Source of the DNA: Roseburia sp. | Lineage (GTDB): Bacteria; Bacillota_A; Clostridia; Lachnospirales; Lachnospiraceae | Reading direction: 5' to 3' | Length of the DNA: 29,233 nucleotides | Assembly (NCBI GenBank): GCA_019411365.1 | Contig: DXQT01000030.1 | Location: forward strand, 1-29,233 | Shown: in pieces, positions 7,675 through 16,072 of the stretch | How positions within the stretch are numbered: the stretch's first letter is position 1 | How the letters are laid out: every line of letters starts with the position of its first letter | Position numbers and translations under genes: made by a program | Notes under the pieces: model-generated | What the model saw: only the letters and a program-made list of their open reading frames with translations | What the model was told of the DNA's origin: nothing | Databases searched by the model: none

Positions 7675-8295
7675 TTATATTATAATATTCCATATGCTAT
7701 CAGACACGATTGGTTTCAGAAACATGGAAATCAAAAGCGTAACTGCCAGAATCAGGACAGGTTCATATCGTACCAAAATTCCTTTCGAATCCACTGATTT
7801 TAAAGAGAACGGAAAAGAAAATCTTCTGCTTATTTCATATCCCAGCACGGTTCCTGCCGTATTGGTGATCAGATCATCAATATCCGTAAGCCGGAATGTA
7901 AATATCTGTAATAGTTCAATCCCCAGTGATACCGCGAGTCCCATGAAAAACATAGTTTTGAAAGACCGGAAATTCTTCCAGACCGCAGGTACAAAAAATC
8001 CCATCGGTATAAATAAAATGATATTCAAAATCGTATTTTTCATATATGCAAACGGACTATTTACAATGTCTGCAAACGGTATCAGATTCAGACCAAAATC
8101 CACCTGAAATATCCCAACCGCAGGAACACCCACAACTGAAAACAAAGCAATCGCATAAAATGCAAATATCAGTTTTACACAAAATGGTTTAAATTCCCAT
8201 TTCCTGTAGATTGTACACTGCAAAATAGCCAAAGCAGGAATCACAAAAATAGCAGCTGAGACACAATCTATCCCGATTGATAATAAACGCATCAT
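7675..8295 (-). CDS. VanZ family membrane protein
   Basis: 206 aa with about five membrane helices. It carries the VanZ-like pattern NLIPFADI, then NIILFIPMGFFVPA, GIELLQIFTFR, and DIDDLITNTAGTVLGYEI. VanZ was first linked to low-level teicoplanin resistance; most homologues have unknown roles at the cell envelope. The ATG has AGGGGG eight bases upstream. A pair of 9-bp direct repeats spaced by 11 bases lies about 90 bases upstream, suggesting control by an OmpR/PhoB-type response regulator. It is followed by purA with its own promoter, so it is probably monocistronic. Confidence 0.8.
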   Translation of the reverse strand: MMRLLSIGIDCVSAAIFVIPALAILQCTIYRKWEFKPFCVKLIFAFYAIALFSVVGVPAVGIFQVDFGLNLIPFADIVNSPFAYMKNTILNIILFIPMGFFVPAVWKNFRSFKTMFFMGLAVSLGIELLQIFTFRLTDIDDLITNTAGTVLGYEISRRFSFPFSLKSVDSKGILVRYEPVLILAVTLLISMFLKPIVSDSIWNIII

Positions 8296-8365
8296 TGACG
8301 TTTCCCCCTAAATATCCTGATCCTGCATATAAATTTATCATATTACTGCCCGTAATCCCATTGAT

Positions 8366-8396
8366 ATTCTATTAAGATTGATGAAGAATTGATGAA
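8366..8396 (-). promoter_or_regulatory. vanZ-family promoter with 11-bp-phased direct repeats
   Basis: On the minus strand TTCATCAAT occurs twice (8396-8388 and 8385-8377), start to start 11 bases, just upstream of a TAGAAT -10 box (8371-8366). The repeats cover the place of the -35 box, which is itself poor. Phased direct repeats at one helical turn overlapping the -35 are typical of OmpR/PhoB-family activator sites. Confidence 0.4.
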
Positions 8397-8416
8397 CTTT
8401 TTCTGACATTTTTTCA

Positions 8417-9304
8417 CTACGGAACAGGCAGAAAATCATATAATTTTTCTGCCGCTGCCGACATCGGCGCACGCTCGTTTGAGACAATGCAAAACTCACG
8501 TTCCGGTATCGCCCTGTCAAATTTCAATACGAATAATTCCCCATTTTCAATGTATTTTTCTGCGAAATCCGACACGACACTGGCAACACCGAGGTTGCGC
8601 ACTGCAAACTGGATGAGCATATCACTTGTCGCAAGTTCAAATTCCGGTCGGACAAATGTGCCGCGCTCTGCCAGATAATCCTCCACATATTTTCTTGTGG
8701 AAGTACTGCCCTCTAAGCACATGACCGGAAGATTTTCAAGCTCTTTATAGCTTAATTTTCCGCCTTTTAAATACTCAAACTTTTTTCCCGCCACAAAGAC
8801 ATCCTGAATTTTGCGGACAGGTGTCATTTTAAAATCATATTTATTGTTCACCGGGGTACTGATAATTCCAAAATCAATTTTTCCGTCCTGTAAATGTTTC
8901 AACGTCTCCGGTGTCGGGGCATTCGTCACGGTCACCTTGATCTGTGGAAATGCATCATGGAACGCTTCTAAATAAGGAAGCAGATAAAACTGCAATGTCA
9001 TGTCACTAGCCCCCACACAGATTTCTCCGGCATCTAAGTTTAACATCTCTGAGAGTTTTTTCTCCCCGGTGAGGATTGTCTCATATCCTTTTCTCACATA
9101 TTCTGCAAGCAGTCCGCCTTCTTTTGTCAAGCGCACGCCTTTGGATGTCCGCACAAAGAGAGCACAGGAAAGATCACTTTCTAAATGCTTGACTGCCTGG
9201 CTGACTGCCGGCTGTGAGATGGAAAGTGCCTCTGCTGCGAGGGAGATACTGTTGTATTTGGATACATAATAAAAAATTTTGTAGTATTCGAGGTTTGTCT
9301 GCAT
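8417..9304 (-). CDS. LysR-family transcriptional regulator
   Basis: 295 aa. The N-terminal winged HTH (about residues 5-62) reads YYVSKYNSISLAAEALSISQPAVSQAVKHLE, followed by the linker helix and the periplasmic-binding-like effector domain (about 90-293). The start is the ATG at 9302-9304 with GGAG seven bases upstream; the longer frame to 9337 lacks a ribosome site. It is divergent from the MATE pump gene at 9545. By the usual LysR arrangement it would control that pump, and perhaps itself, from the 240-bp intergenic region, which holds two related TTTTGCG-AAAA elements. The effector is unknown. Confidence 0.9.
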   Translation of the reverse strand: MQTNLEYYKIFYYVSKYNSISLAAEALSISQPAVSQAVKHLESDLSCALFVRTSKGVRLTKEGGLLAEYVRKGYETILTGEKKLSEMLNLDAGEICVGASDMTLQFYLLPYLEAFHDAFPQIKVTVTNAPTPETLKHLQDGKIDFGIISTPVNNKYDFKMTPVRKIQDVFVAGKKFEYLKGGKLSYKELENLPVMCLEGSTSTRKYVEDYLAERGTFVRPEFELATSDMLIQFAVRNLGVASVVSDFAEKYIENGELFVLKFDRAIPEREFCIVSNERAPMSAAAEKLYDFLPVP

Positions 9305-9383
9305 TATTTTACTCCGTGATTTTACTGTGACTTGCAAATAATTGCTTTCTTATTATAACAGTTTCCCACGAAAAAATCTTTTC

Positions 9384-9422
9384 TTTTGCGAAAACAAAAA
9401 AATTATATTTTTGCGCAAAAAT
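9384..9422. promoter_or_regulatory. candidate LysR binding sites between regulator and pump
   Basis: A perfect 16-bp palindrome ATTTTTGCGCAAAAAT lies at 9407-9422, and a related TTTTGCGAAAA lies at 9384-9394, about two helical turns away. The palindrome fits T-N11-A and ends six bases before the -35 of the MATE promoter, the usual place for a LysR activator. Confidence 0.45.
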
Positions 9423-9427
9423 AAACA

Positions 9428-9456
9428 TTGTCTTTTTGCTGTCCATGCCTTATACT
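9428..9456 (+). promoter_or_regulatory. promoter of MATE gene 9545
   Basis: TTGTCT (9428-9433), a 17-base spacer and TATACT (9451-9456). Transcription would start near 9463, leaving a leader of about 80 bases. Confidence 0.55.
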
Positions 9457-9544
9457 AAGTTGCTGAAACGTAAAGAATATGCGTGTTGAGGCTAAAAAAC
9501 ACGGACAGATTTTTAACTATTTTATAAATCAAGGAGTACAGATT

Positions 9545-10894
9545 ATGACAAAAGACATGACAATGGGAAGCCCGCTCAGAATGATCTTACTTTTTTCCGT
9601 TCCGGTTTTACTGGGAAATATTTTTCAGCAGTTTTATAACATGGTGGATACGATCATTGTCGGGCAGTATCTTGGTGAGGATGCTCTGGCTGCGGTAGGC
9701 TCTACCGGATGTCTGATGTTCCTTGTATTAGGATTTGCAAATGGTATTGCGCAGGGATTTGGCGTTATGGTCTCCCACGCCTTCGGTGCAAAAGATTTCA
9801 AGCTGTTAAAGCATTATGTCGCACTCTCCCTGATACTGACTGCCATTGTATCGTTACTTCTGACTATCCCTACAGTGGCAGCTTCCAGACAGTTTCTTAT
9901 TTTAATGAAAACACCGGACAATATCTTAGGACTCGCAGACTCTTATATTAAAGTCATTTTCGCAGGTATCCTGCTCACGATGTCCTACAACGTTGCCGCC
10001 GGTATTTTAAGAGGGATCGGCGACAGCAAAACACCGCTGTATTTTCTGATTCTCTCTTCCTTTTTAAATATTGTGCTCGACCTGTTTTTGATCGTCGTCG
10101 TAAAACTTGGAACCGCAGGCGCTGCCTATGCAACGATCATTGCGCAGGGTGTCTCCGCACTGCTTTGCTTTATTTATATGTTCCGCAAATTCGACATTTT
10201 AAAAACCAGCCGGGAAGATTACTATCTCGACGGATACGGTGTGTTCAATATGCTTTCCATCGGTATTCCGATGGCGCTCAACTATTCCATCACCGCTATC
10301 GGAACCATGATCCTGCAGGGTGCAGTCAATATTTTCGGTTCCAGTGTTGTGGCTGCCTTCACTGCCGCCTCCAAAGTGGAAAACCTCTCCACCCAGACCA
10401 TGCCGACACTCGGCACTGCGATTGCCACCTACTGCGGTCAGAACCTCGGCGCAGGAAAATACAAACGTATCTACGAGGGAATGCGCAAAGGATTTTTCAT
10501 CTGCATTTTTATCTCGCTTGCTGCCTCTGCCATCTGCGTATTCGGCGGACGTTTTATTGTGAGCTGGTTTGTGAGCAATCCTTCTGAAGAAATTTTCGAC
10601 TATGCCATGCAGTATCTGAACACCATCAGTTTCTTCATGCTGCCGCTCGCATGGATTTTCCTTTACCGGAACGCCCTGCAGGGCTTAAACCGCGGACTTG
10701 TTCCAATGTTAAGCGGTGTTGTGGAAATGGTGTGCCGTATTATCGTAATCGCCGTCACCTTAAATCCGTTCGGTTACTGGGCAGTCCGTCTGGCAAGCCC
10801 GATTACATGGCTGTTCACCGGAATCCTTCTGATCGTAACGTATTTTATCTGGGAAAAACAGAGCCGGAAAAAACATTCCGGTTCATCGGACTAA
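9545..10894 (+). CDS. MATE family efflux transporter
   Basis: 449 aa, about 12 membrane helices in two related halves. Typical signatures are FSVPVLLGNIFQQFYNMVDTIIVGQYLG at the N-terminus, the internal GILRGIGDSKTPLYFL, and ATYCGQNLGAGKYKRI at the start of the second half. MATE pumps export cationic drugs or metabolites in exchange for H+ or Na+. The start is the ATG at 9545 (MTKDMTMGSPLRM) with AAGGAG eight bases upstream; the frame back to 9479 has no ribosome site. It is divergent from a LysR regulator that probably controls it. Its stop codon overlaps the stop of the convergent P-type ATPase gene. Confidence 0.92.
   Translation: MTKDMTMGSPLRMILLFSVPVLLGNIFQQFYNMVDTIIVGQYLGEDALAAVGSTGCLMFLVLGFANGIAQGFGVMVSHAFGAKDFKLLKHYVALSLILTAIVSLLLTIPTVAASRQFLILMKTPDNILGLADSYIKVIFAGILLTMSYNVAAGILRGIGDSKTPLYFLILSSFLNIVLDLFLIVVVKLGTAGAAYATIIAQGVSALLCFIYMFRKFDILKTSREDYYLDGYGVFNMLSIGIPMALNYSITAIGTMILQGAVNIFGSSVVAAFTAASKVENLSTQTMPTLGTAIATYCGQNLGAGKYKRIYEGMRKGFFICIFISLAASAICVFGGRFIVSWFVSNPSEEIFDYAMQYLNTISFFMLPLAWIFLYRNALQGLNRGLVPMLSGVVEMVCRIIVIAVTLNPFGYWAVRLASPITWLFTGILLIVTYFIWEKQSRKKHSGSSD
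10864..10881 (+). terminator. weak hairpin at the end of the MATE gene
   Basis: CCGGAA (10864-10869) and TTCCGG (10876-10881) form a 6-bp stem inside the last codons. The only tail is TTCATCGGAC and then AAAATTTT, so termination here would be weak. Confidence 0.25.
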
Positions 10895-13269
10895 AATTTT
10901 AGTTTTCCACCCCACTTCTGAACAGTCTCCACAAGCTGTATCAGATACCGGAACACTGGCTCCGTGATGACTGCGAACACGATCATGAGCATTGCACATT
11001 TTCCTGTGACCGCCGTGATTGCAAACAGTTCACTGAAAAACAGCATACAAAATAACCAGCCGATGACCATCGCTGCGATCAGGATCGCATGCGGTGTTGT
11101 CATCGGTTTTGCTATATGATAAAGGATCATGAAGCCGACAACTGCGATCAGGATCGTGCACGACGTGGAAACGCACTCTTTTTCCACTCCGAACTCCCTG
11201 CAGAAAATCACCAGACCGCTCACCACGATAAAATCTGTAATCCCAGCCGGAAGCGCCTGGATCAGGACATTGGTAAGAAAATGCCCATGGATCTGATTCC
11301 GGTTCTGCTCCAGCGCCAGAAAAAATGACGGAATCCCGATCGTAAAAACACTGATGAGCGACACCTGCGATGGCTCCAGCGGATAATCAATCAGAAACAG
11401 CATGGAAAATACGGCTAACAGCATGGAGAAAATGTTCTTGACCAGATAAAGGCTGGCAGTGCGCCCGATGTTGTTCACCACCCGCCGCCCTTCCATGACA
11501 ACCGCCGGCATTTTATTGAAATCGTTATCGAGCAGCACAAGCTGTGCCACATGCGAAGCCGCCTCACTGCCTGATGCCATCGCAATGCTGCAGTCTGCAT
11601 CTTTTAACGCAAGAATATCGTTCACGCCGTCTCCGGTCATTGCCACGGTCTTTCCCTGCTCTTTTAATGCCTGCACCAGAAGACGTTTCTGCTCCGGTGT
11701 CACCCTGCCGAACACCGTGTATTTTTTTGCTGCCTTCCGCACTGCCTCCGCTGTTTTCAACGTTGCTGCGTCCACCTGTTTTTCCGCATGGCGGATTCCC
11801 GCTTTCTTTGCAATCTCCGATACCGTGACCGGATTGTCCCCGGAGATTACTTTCACTTCCACTCCCCGCTTGGAAAAGTAACGGAATGTATCCATTGCCC
11901 CCTCACGAATTGCATTGTTGAGCAGGATAAATGCAATGGGAGTTGCATTTTCTGTCAGTTCTTTTCCATCCAGATTCCCCTCATACTCTGCAAATACAAG
12001 CACACGATATCCCTTTTCCAGAAATACTTCGATTGTTCCCTGAACAGCCGCATAATCCTGCCGCAGCACAAATTCCGGTGCGCCGACCACATAAGCTTTT
12101 CCTGCCAGAACCACTCCGCTGTATTTTGTGGCAGACGAAAACGGGACGATTTTTTCTGCACTGTTTTCCATCGGCTCCGTAAAATACTGCTGCAATGCCT
12201 CCATCGTTGCATTGTCGCACGGCAGGGCACGCACACAGTCAGAGAGCAGCTTTGCAATTTTATTTTTGTCTTCCGATTGCTGGTCTGCTTCCTGTTCTTT
12301 CGCTGCAAGGTTCTGGTCTTTTGCAAGGATAAACTGTGCCACTTCCATTTCCGGCACGGTAATGGTTCCGGTCTTATCCACACACAGTACATTTACCCGC
12401 GCCAGTGTCTCGATACATTTCATGTCATGGATCAGTACCTTTTGTTTTCCAAGCCTCATCACCGACACCACCATCGCCACACTTGCAAGAAGGTACAGAC
12501 CTTCCGGGATCATTCCGAGAATGGCCGCCACCATGCCCGTCACACTATCTTTCATCGCCGCCCCGGAAAAAAAATATTGCTGTAAAAACAGGATCGCCCC
12601 GATCGGCAAGATGATCACGCCCACGGTCTGCACAAGGCGGTTCAACGCCCGGATCATCTCCGACTGCTCGCCCTCTTTTGCCTGCGTCGCCTGTAACATC
12701 AGTCCTGAAATATAAGAATCTTTTCCCACTTTTTCCAGTTTTGCCATGCACTCTCCTGATATCACAAAACTTCCCGAAAAAAGGGAATCTCCATCTTTTT
12801 TTACAATCTCATCGGCCTCCCCTGTGATCAAAGCCTCGTTGACTGTGATATTGCCGGATAACACCAGTGCGTCCGCCGGAATCTGTCCACCTGCTGAAAG
12901 CGTTATCACATCATCCTGCACCAGTTCATCCGCCAAAACCTCCTGATTACTTCCGTTGCGCCGGACCGTGATTTTCGGTGTATTTAATATCGTAAGATCA
13001 TCCAGAATCTTTTTGGAACGCAGCTCCTGGATGATCCCGATCAACATATTTGCAATAATAATAGGTAAAAAAGTAAGATCCCGAAAAGATCCCACTACGA
13101 TCAGAAGAATCGTAATGATCAAAAAAATAAGATTATAATAAGTTACAACATTTGAGCGGATGATCTGTGCCACTGTCTTTGTGGAAGAATCTACGCTTTC
13201 ATTCGACAACCCTGCTTTTTTCCGAAATTCCACTTCAGCAGTGGACAGTCCACTCATATTCTGGCACAT
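10891..13269 (-). CDS. cation-translocating P-type ATPase (Exp7/CtpE-like)
   Basis: 792 aa. Counting from the ATG at 13269: TGE of the actuator at 149-151, PEGL in the fourth membrane helix at 255-258, the phosphorylated Asp in DKTGT at 298, and TGDGVND at 545-551. Membrane helices lie near 45-85, 215-275 and in the last 200 residues. PEGL and the overall pattern match the Exp7/CtpE group of P-type ATPases rather than heavy-metal CPx pumps; CtpE of mycobacteria is reported to move Ca2+, so a divalent cation is likely but unproved. The longer frame to 13284 starts without a ribosome site, whereas GGAGAG lies seven bases before the chosen ATG. The stop overlaps that of the MATE gene. Confidence 0.9.
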   Translation of the reverse strand: MCQNMSGLSTAEVEFRKKAGLSNESVDSSTKTVAQIIRSNVVTYYNLIFLIITILLIVVGSFRDLTFLPIIIANMLIGIIQELRSKKILDDLTILNTPKITVRRNGSNQEVLADELVQDDVITLSAGGQIPADALVLSGNITVNEALITGEADEIVKKDGDSLFSGSFVISGECMAKLEKVGKDSYISGLMLQATQAKEGEQSEMIRALNRLVQTVGVIILPIGAILFLQQYFFSGAAMKDSVTGMVAAILGMIPEGLYLLASVAMVVSVMRLGKQKVLIHDMKCIETLARVNVLCVDKTGTITVPEMEVAQFILAKDQNLAAKEQEADQQSEDKNKIAKLLSDCVRALPCDNATMEALQQYFTEPMENSAEKIVPFSSATKYSGVVLAGKAYVVGAPEFVLRQDYAAVQGTIEVFLEKGYRVLVFAEYEGNLDGKELTENATPIAFILLNNAIREGAMDTFRYFSKRGVEVKVISGDNPVTVSEIAKKAGIRHAEKQVDAATLKTAEAVRKAAKKYTVFGRVTPEQKRLLVQALKEQGKTVAMTGDGVNDILALKDADCSIAMASGSEAASHVAQLVLLDNDFNKMPAVVMEGRRVVNNIGRTASLYLVKNIFSMLLAVFSMLFLIDYPLEPSQVSLISVFTIGIPSFFLALEQNRNQIHGHFLTNVLIQALPAGITDFIVVSGLVIFCREFGVEKECVSTSCTILIAVVGFMILYHIAKPMTTPHAILIAAMVIGWLFCMLFFSELFAITAVTGKCAMLMIVFAVITEPVFRYLIQLVETVQKWGGKLKF

Positions 13270-13351
13270 TCTGCATCTCTCCATCTCACTTTATGATGCT
13301 TTAGTATGCCCTGTTTTTTGTTAAACTATTTGAACAATCGCTAACTGTTCT

Positions 13352-14437
13352 TTATTTTGCTTTTAGTGCCCAGACAGCTTTGATCTGGCTTCTGATTTTT
13401 CCATAGTCCCATTTCTGGCCACTGCGGTATAAAGAAAACGGATCGTTAATGGAAAATCCCTCATCATCATAGTCATAGAGCAGGATAAAATGTCCCCCTG
13501 TAGTGAAATCTCCCTGCCGCACAGAGCAGATCACGATATCTCCCTGATCTAAGTGCTGTTTGATCTCAGTCTGGCTGATATTGATCTGCTCGGAGCGGAC
13601 ACCGTAAGCTGCCGCCCCCTCTGTCATAAGCGACCACATCGTTCCTGTGCCCGACATATAAAACCCTTCCTGCATGGCAAATTTTGCGATTGCAGCCGGA
13701 GTTGCCTCCTCATTTCCAGTCAGCGCAACTACTGCCATCGCCAGTGTTGTCGGACCGCATCCGCTGATCGCAACATTGCTGTCATCCCCATATGCAAGGC
13801 AGCCCCAGCGTTTATCCCACTGTAAAAAGAGCGGATATTCTTCCTGTAACTCTTTCTCTGTCAGTTCTGCTTTATCATAATCCCTTGTGTTCCCTTTGTA
13901 ATCAGCTACAAATGCGATCATTTCCGGATTGTTTGCCAGATTGATCAGTAATTTTTCCGGATATTTCTCTGCATTTTCCACGATCTGTGCGTAGCGTTCA
14001 TCTGACGCTTCCATCTGTTCTAACTGTCTGATTGCCTGATTCAAGGAATAATCTACCGGTTTTGATAACACAACCTGTGGAATCTCCGCGAACGGATCGT
14101 TCGTTTCTTCGCTGTCTGCCGGTTCTTCGACAGTTTCTGTAGCAGACTGTTCCTCTTTTTCCGTTCCATCTGCTGTTGTTCCATTATCTACGTCATTTGT
14201 AATTTGATTTTCTTTTTTCTCTTCATCGGAGTTATCCTGCGCTGATGCCAGCACTTCTTCTGTTTTTCCAAGTTTGATCTCAGGAAAATATCTTCCACAG
14301 ACACATCCCAGTAAAAAAGATGTCAAAAGCATTACACTCAAAACGATTTTTCTTTTCCGTACAAGCTTTTTCTGTCTCAGTCTTCTTTCGTCTAATTCTG
14401 TCTGATTCTGTATCTGGCGCTGATTCTGCTCCTTCAT
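13352..14437 (-). CDS. membrane-anchored C39-like cysteine peptidase
   Basis: 361 aa. A basic cytoplasmic N-terminus (residues 1-30) precedes one membrane helix (about 31-48), then an acidic Thr/Glu-rich linker (55-120), a helical segment and a Peptidase_C39_2-type domain from about 200. The catalytic Cys is C227 in ISGCGPTTLAM, the His is H316 in GGHFILLYD and the Asp/Asn is in INDPFS (331-334). FLQWDKRWG before the Cys is typical of the family. Such extracytoplasmic peptidases are widespread in Clostridia; substrates are mostly unknown. It lies alone between the P-type ATPase and nfnB, with a possible AGAGAGG ribosome site 10 bases before the ATG. Confidence 0.85.
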   Translation of the reverse strand: MKEQNQRQIQNQTELDERRLRQKKLVRKRKIVLSVMLLTSFLLGCVCGRYFPEIKLGKTEEVLASAQDNSDEEKKENQITNDVDNGTTADGTEKEEQSATETVEEPADSEETNDPFAEIPQVVLSKPVDYSLNQAIRQLEQMEASDERYAQIVENAEKYPEKLLINLANNPEMIAFVADYKGNTRDYDKAELTEKELQEEYPLFLQWDKRWGCLAYGDDSNVAISGCGPTTLAMAVVALTGNEEATPAAIAKFAMQEGFYMSGTGTMWSLMTEGAAAYGVRSEQINISQTEIKQHLDQGDIVICSVRQGDFTTGGHFILLYDYDDEGFSINDPFSLYRSGQKWDYGKIRSQIKAVWALKAK

Positions 14438-14480
14438 CTATCGGTAACCTCTCTCGTATTTCTTTCTTGCGTAGCGTGTT

Positions 14481-14486
14481 CTATTA
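14481..14486 (-). promoter_or_regulatory. -10 box upstream of the C39 peptidase
   Basis: TATAAT on the minus strand, about 45 bases before the start codon. No good -35 box is seen at 17 bases, so this is a partial promoter call. The rest of 14438-14560 shows nothing further. Confidence 0.35.
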
Positions 14487-14565
14487 TATACATAAACCCT
14501 GCAATTTTGCTACCCTCTTCATAAAAAATTAATAAAACTTTGGTTTTTCTTCGGAATAGCCACAG

Positions 14566-14603
14566 AAAAACAGGTGCCAAATGTGTGATTCATTCAGCAC
14601 CTG
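14566..14603 (-). terminator. intrinsic terminator of nfnAB
   Basis: CAGGTGC (14571-14577) pairs with GCACCTG (14597-14603). Inside, AATG and CATT can pair further. On the minus strand five T follow (14570-14566). It lies about 18 bases after the nfnB stop. Confidence 0.8.
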
Positions 14604-14620
14604 CCCTGTCCTGTCTGTTT

Positions 14621-16006
14621 TTATTTGTTGCTGAGATATTCGTGAATACCCTTAGCTGCTGCTTTACCGGCACCCATCGCAAGGATAACAGTTGCTGCAC
14701 CTGTCACAGCGTCACCACCGGCATAAACTCCTTCTTTGGAAGTTGCACCGGTCTCTTCTTCCGCAATAATGCATTTTCTGCGGTTGATATCAAGACCTTT
14801 TGTAGTGGATGAGATCAGAGGGTTTGGAGAAGTACCAAGTGACATGATCACAGTATCTGCCTCGATCTCATATTCAGAGCCCGGAATCTCAACCGGACTT
14901 CTTCTTCCGGAAGCATCCGGTTCGCCAAGTTCCATTTTGATCACTTTTGCACCCTTTACACAACCGTTTTCATCCACTAATAATTCGGTTGGATTCTGGA
15001 GAAGATCAAAGATGATACCCTCCTCTTTTGCGTGGTGTACTTCCTCTTTACGTGCCGGAAGTTCTTCCTCACCACGACGATATACGATATGTACCTCTGC
15101 GCCAAGTCTTCTTGCTGTTCTTGCAGCGTCCATTGCCACGTTACCACCGCCGACTACAATAACTTTCTTACCAGCTTTGATCGGTGTATCGTAATTGTCT
15201 AAGAACGCTTTCATAAGGTTATTTCTTGTTAAGAACTCATTGGCTGAGAATACACCCATTGCCTGCTCACCAGGAATACCCATAAATCTTGGAAGTCCTG
15301 CACCGGAACCAATGAAAACTGCCTCAAAGCCCTCGTTGTCCATCAACTCATCAATTGTAACGGATTTACCGATGACAACGTTGGTCTCAATCTTAACCCC
15401 TAATGCTTTCACGTTTTCCACTTCAGCGGCAACAACCTTCTGCTTTGGAAGACGGAATTCAGGGATACCATAAACTAACACACCACCTGCCTGATGTAAT
15501 GCCTCGAAAATCGTCACATCATAACCAAGCTTTGCAAGATCTCCTGCACAGGTAAGACCTGCCGGGCCTGAGCCGATCACTGCTACTTTATGTCCATTTA
15601 ACTTTTCTGCCTTTTTCGGTTTAATGCCATGTTCTCTTGCCCAGTCCGCAACAAAACGCTCTAATTTACCGATCGCTACAGGCTCTCCTTTGATTCCACG
15701 GATACATTTTCCCTCACACTGTGTCTCCTGTGGACATACACGGCCACAGACTGCCGGAAGTGCGGAAGACTCACTGATCACATGATAAGCAGCCTCAAAA
15801 TTACCTTCTTTTACTTCTGCGATAAATCCCGGAATATTGATAGATACCGGACATCCTTTCATACACTGTGCATTTTTACAGTTTAAGCAACGGGCAGCTT
15901 CTGCCATTGCTTCTTCTTCATTATATCCCAAACATACTTCTTCAAAGTTCGTTGCACGAACGGCTGGCTCCTGCTCACGAACCGGAACTCTAGTTAATAC
16001 GTCCAT
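14621..16006 (-). CDS. nfnB: NfnB-like NADPH-dependent ferredoxin oxidoreductase (GltD-type)
   Basis: 461 aa. Two N-terminal Cys clusters (C40, C43, C48, C52 and C87, C91, C97, C101) would bind two 4Fe-4S centres. The FAD-binding VAVIGSGPAGLTCAGDLA follows at 142-158, then the NADPH-binding VVGGGNVAMDAARTARRLG and a second FAD contact near the end (GVYAGGDAVTGAATV). This is the GltD-like fold often labelled glutamate synthase small subunit. Directly after an NfnA-like gene it is better read as the large subunit of the electron-bifurcating NADH-dependent ferredoxin:NADP+ oxidoreductase, which balances NADH, NADPH and ferredoxin in anaerobes. AGGAGG lies just before the ATG. The gap from nfnA is 66 bases. 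Confidence 0.85.
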   Translation of the reverse strand: MDVLTRVPVREQEPAVRATNFEEVCLGYNEEEAMAEAARCLNCKNAQCMKGCPVSINIPGFIAEVKEGNFEAAYHVISESSALPAVCGRVCPQETQCEGKCIRGIKGEPVAIGKLERFVADWAREHGIKPKKAEKLNGHKVAVIGSGPAGLTCAGDLAKLGYDVTIFEALHQAGGVLVYGIPEFRLPKQKVVAAEVENVKALGVKIETNVVIGKSVTIDELMDNEGFEAVFIGSGAGLPRFMGIPGEQAMGVFSANEFLTRNNLMKAFLDNYDTPIKAGKKVIVVGGGNVAMDAARTARRLGAEVHIVYRRGEEELPARKEEVHHAKEEGIIFDLLQNPTELLVDENGCVKGAKVIKMELGEPDASGRRSPVEIPGSEYEIEADTVIMSLGTSPNPLISSTTKGLDINRRKCIIAEEETGATSKEGVYAGGDAVTGAATVILAMGAGKAAAKGIHEYLSNK

Positions 16007-16072
16007 TTTTTCCTCCTGATTCTATGTAACTGACCAGACAGCATTCTCTCTGATCTGACAAATTTCTGATTT

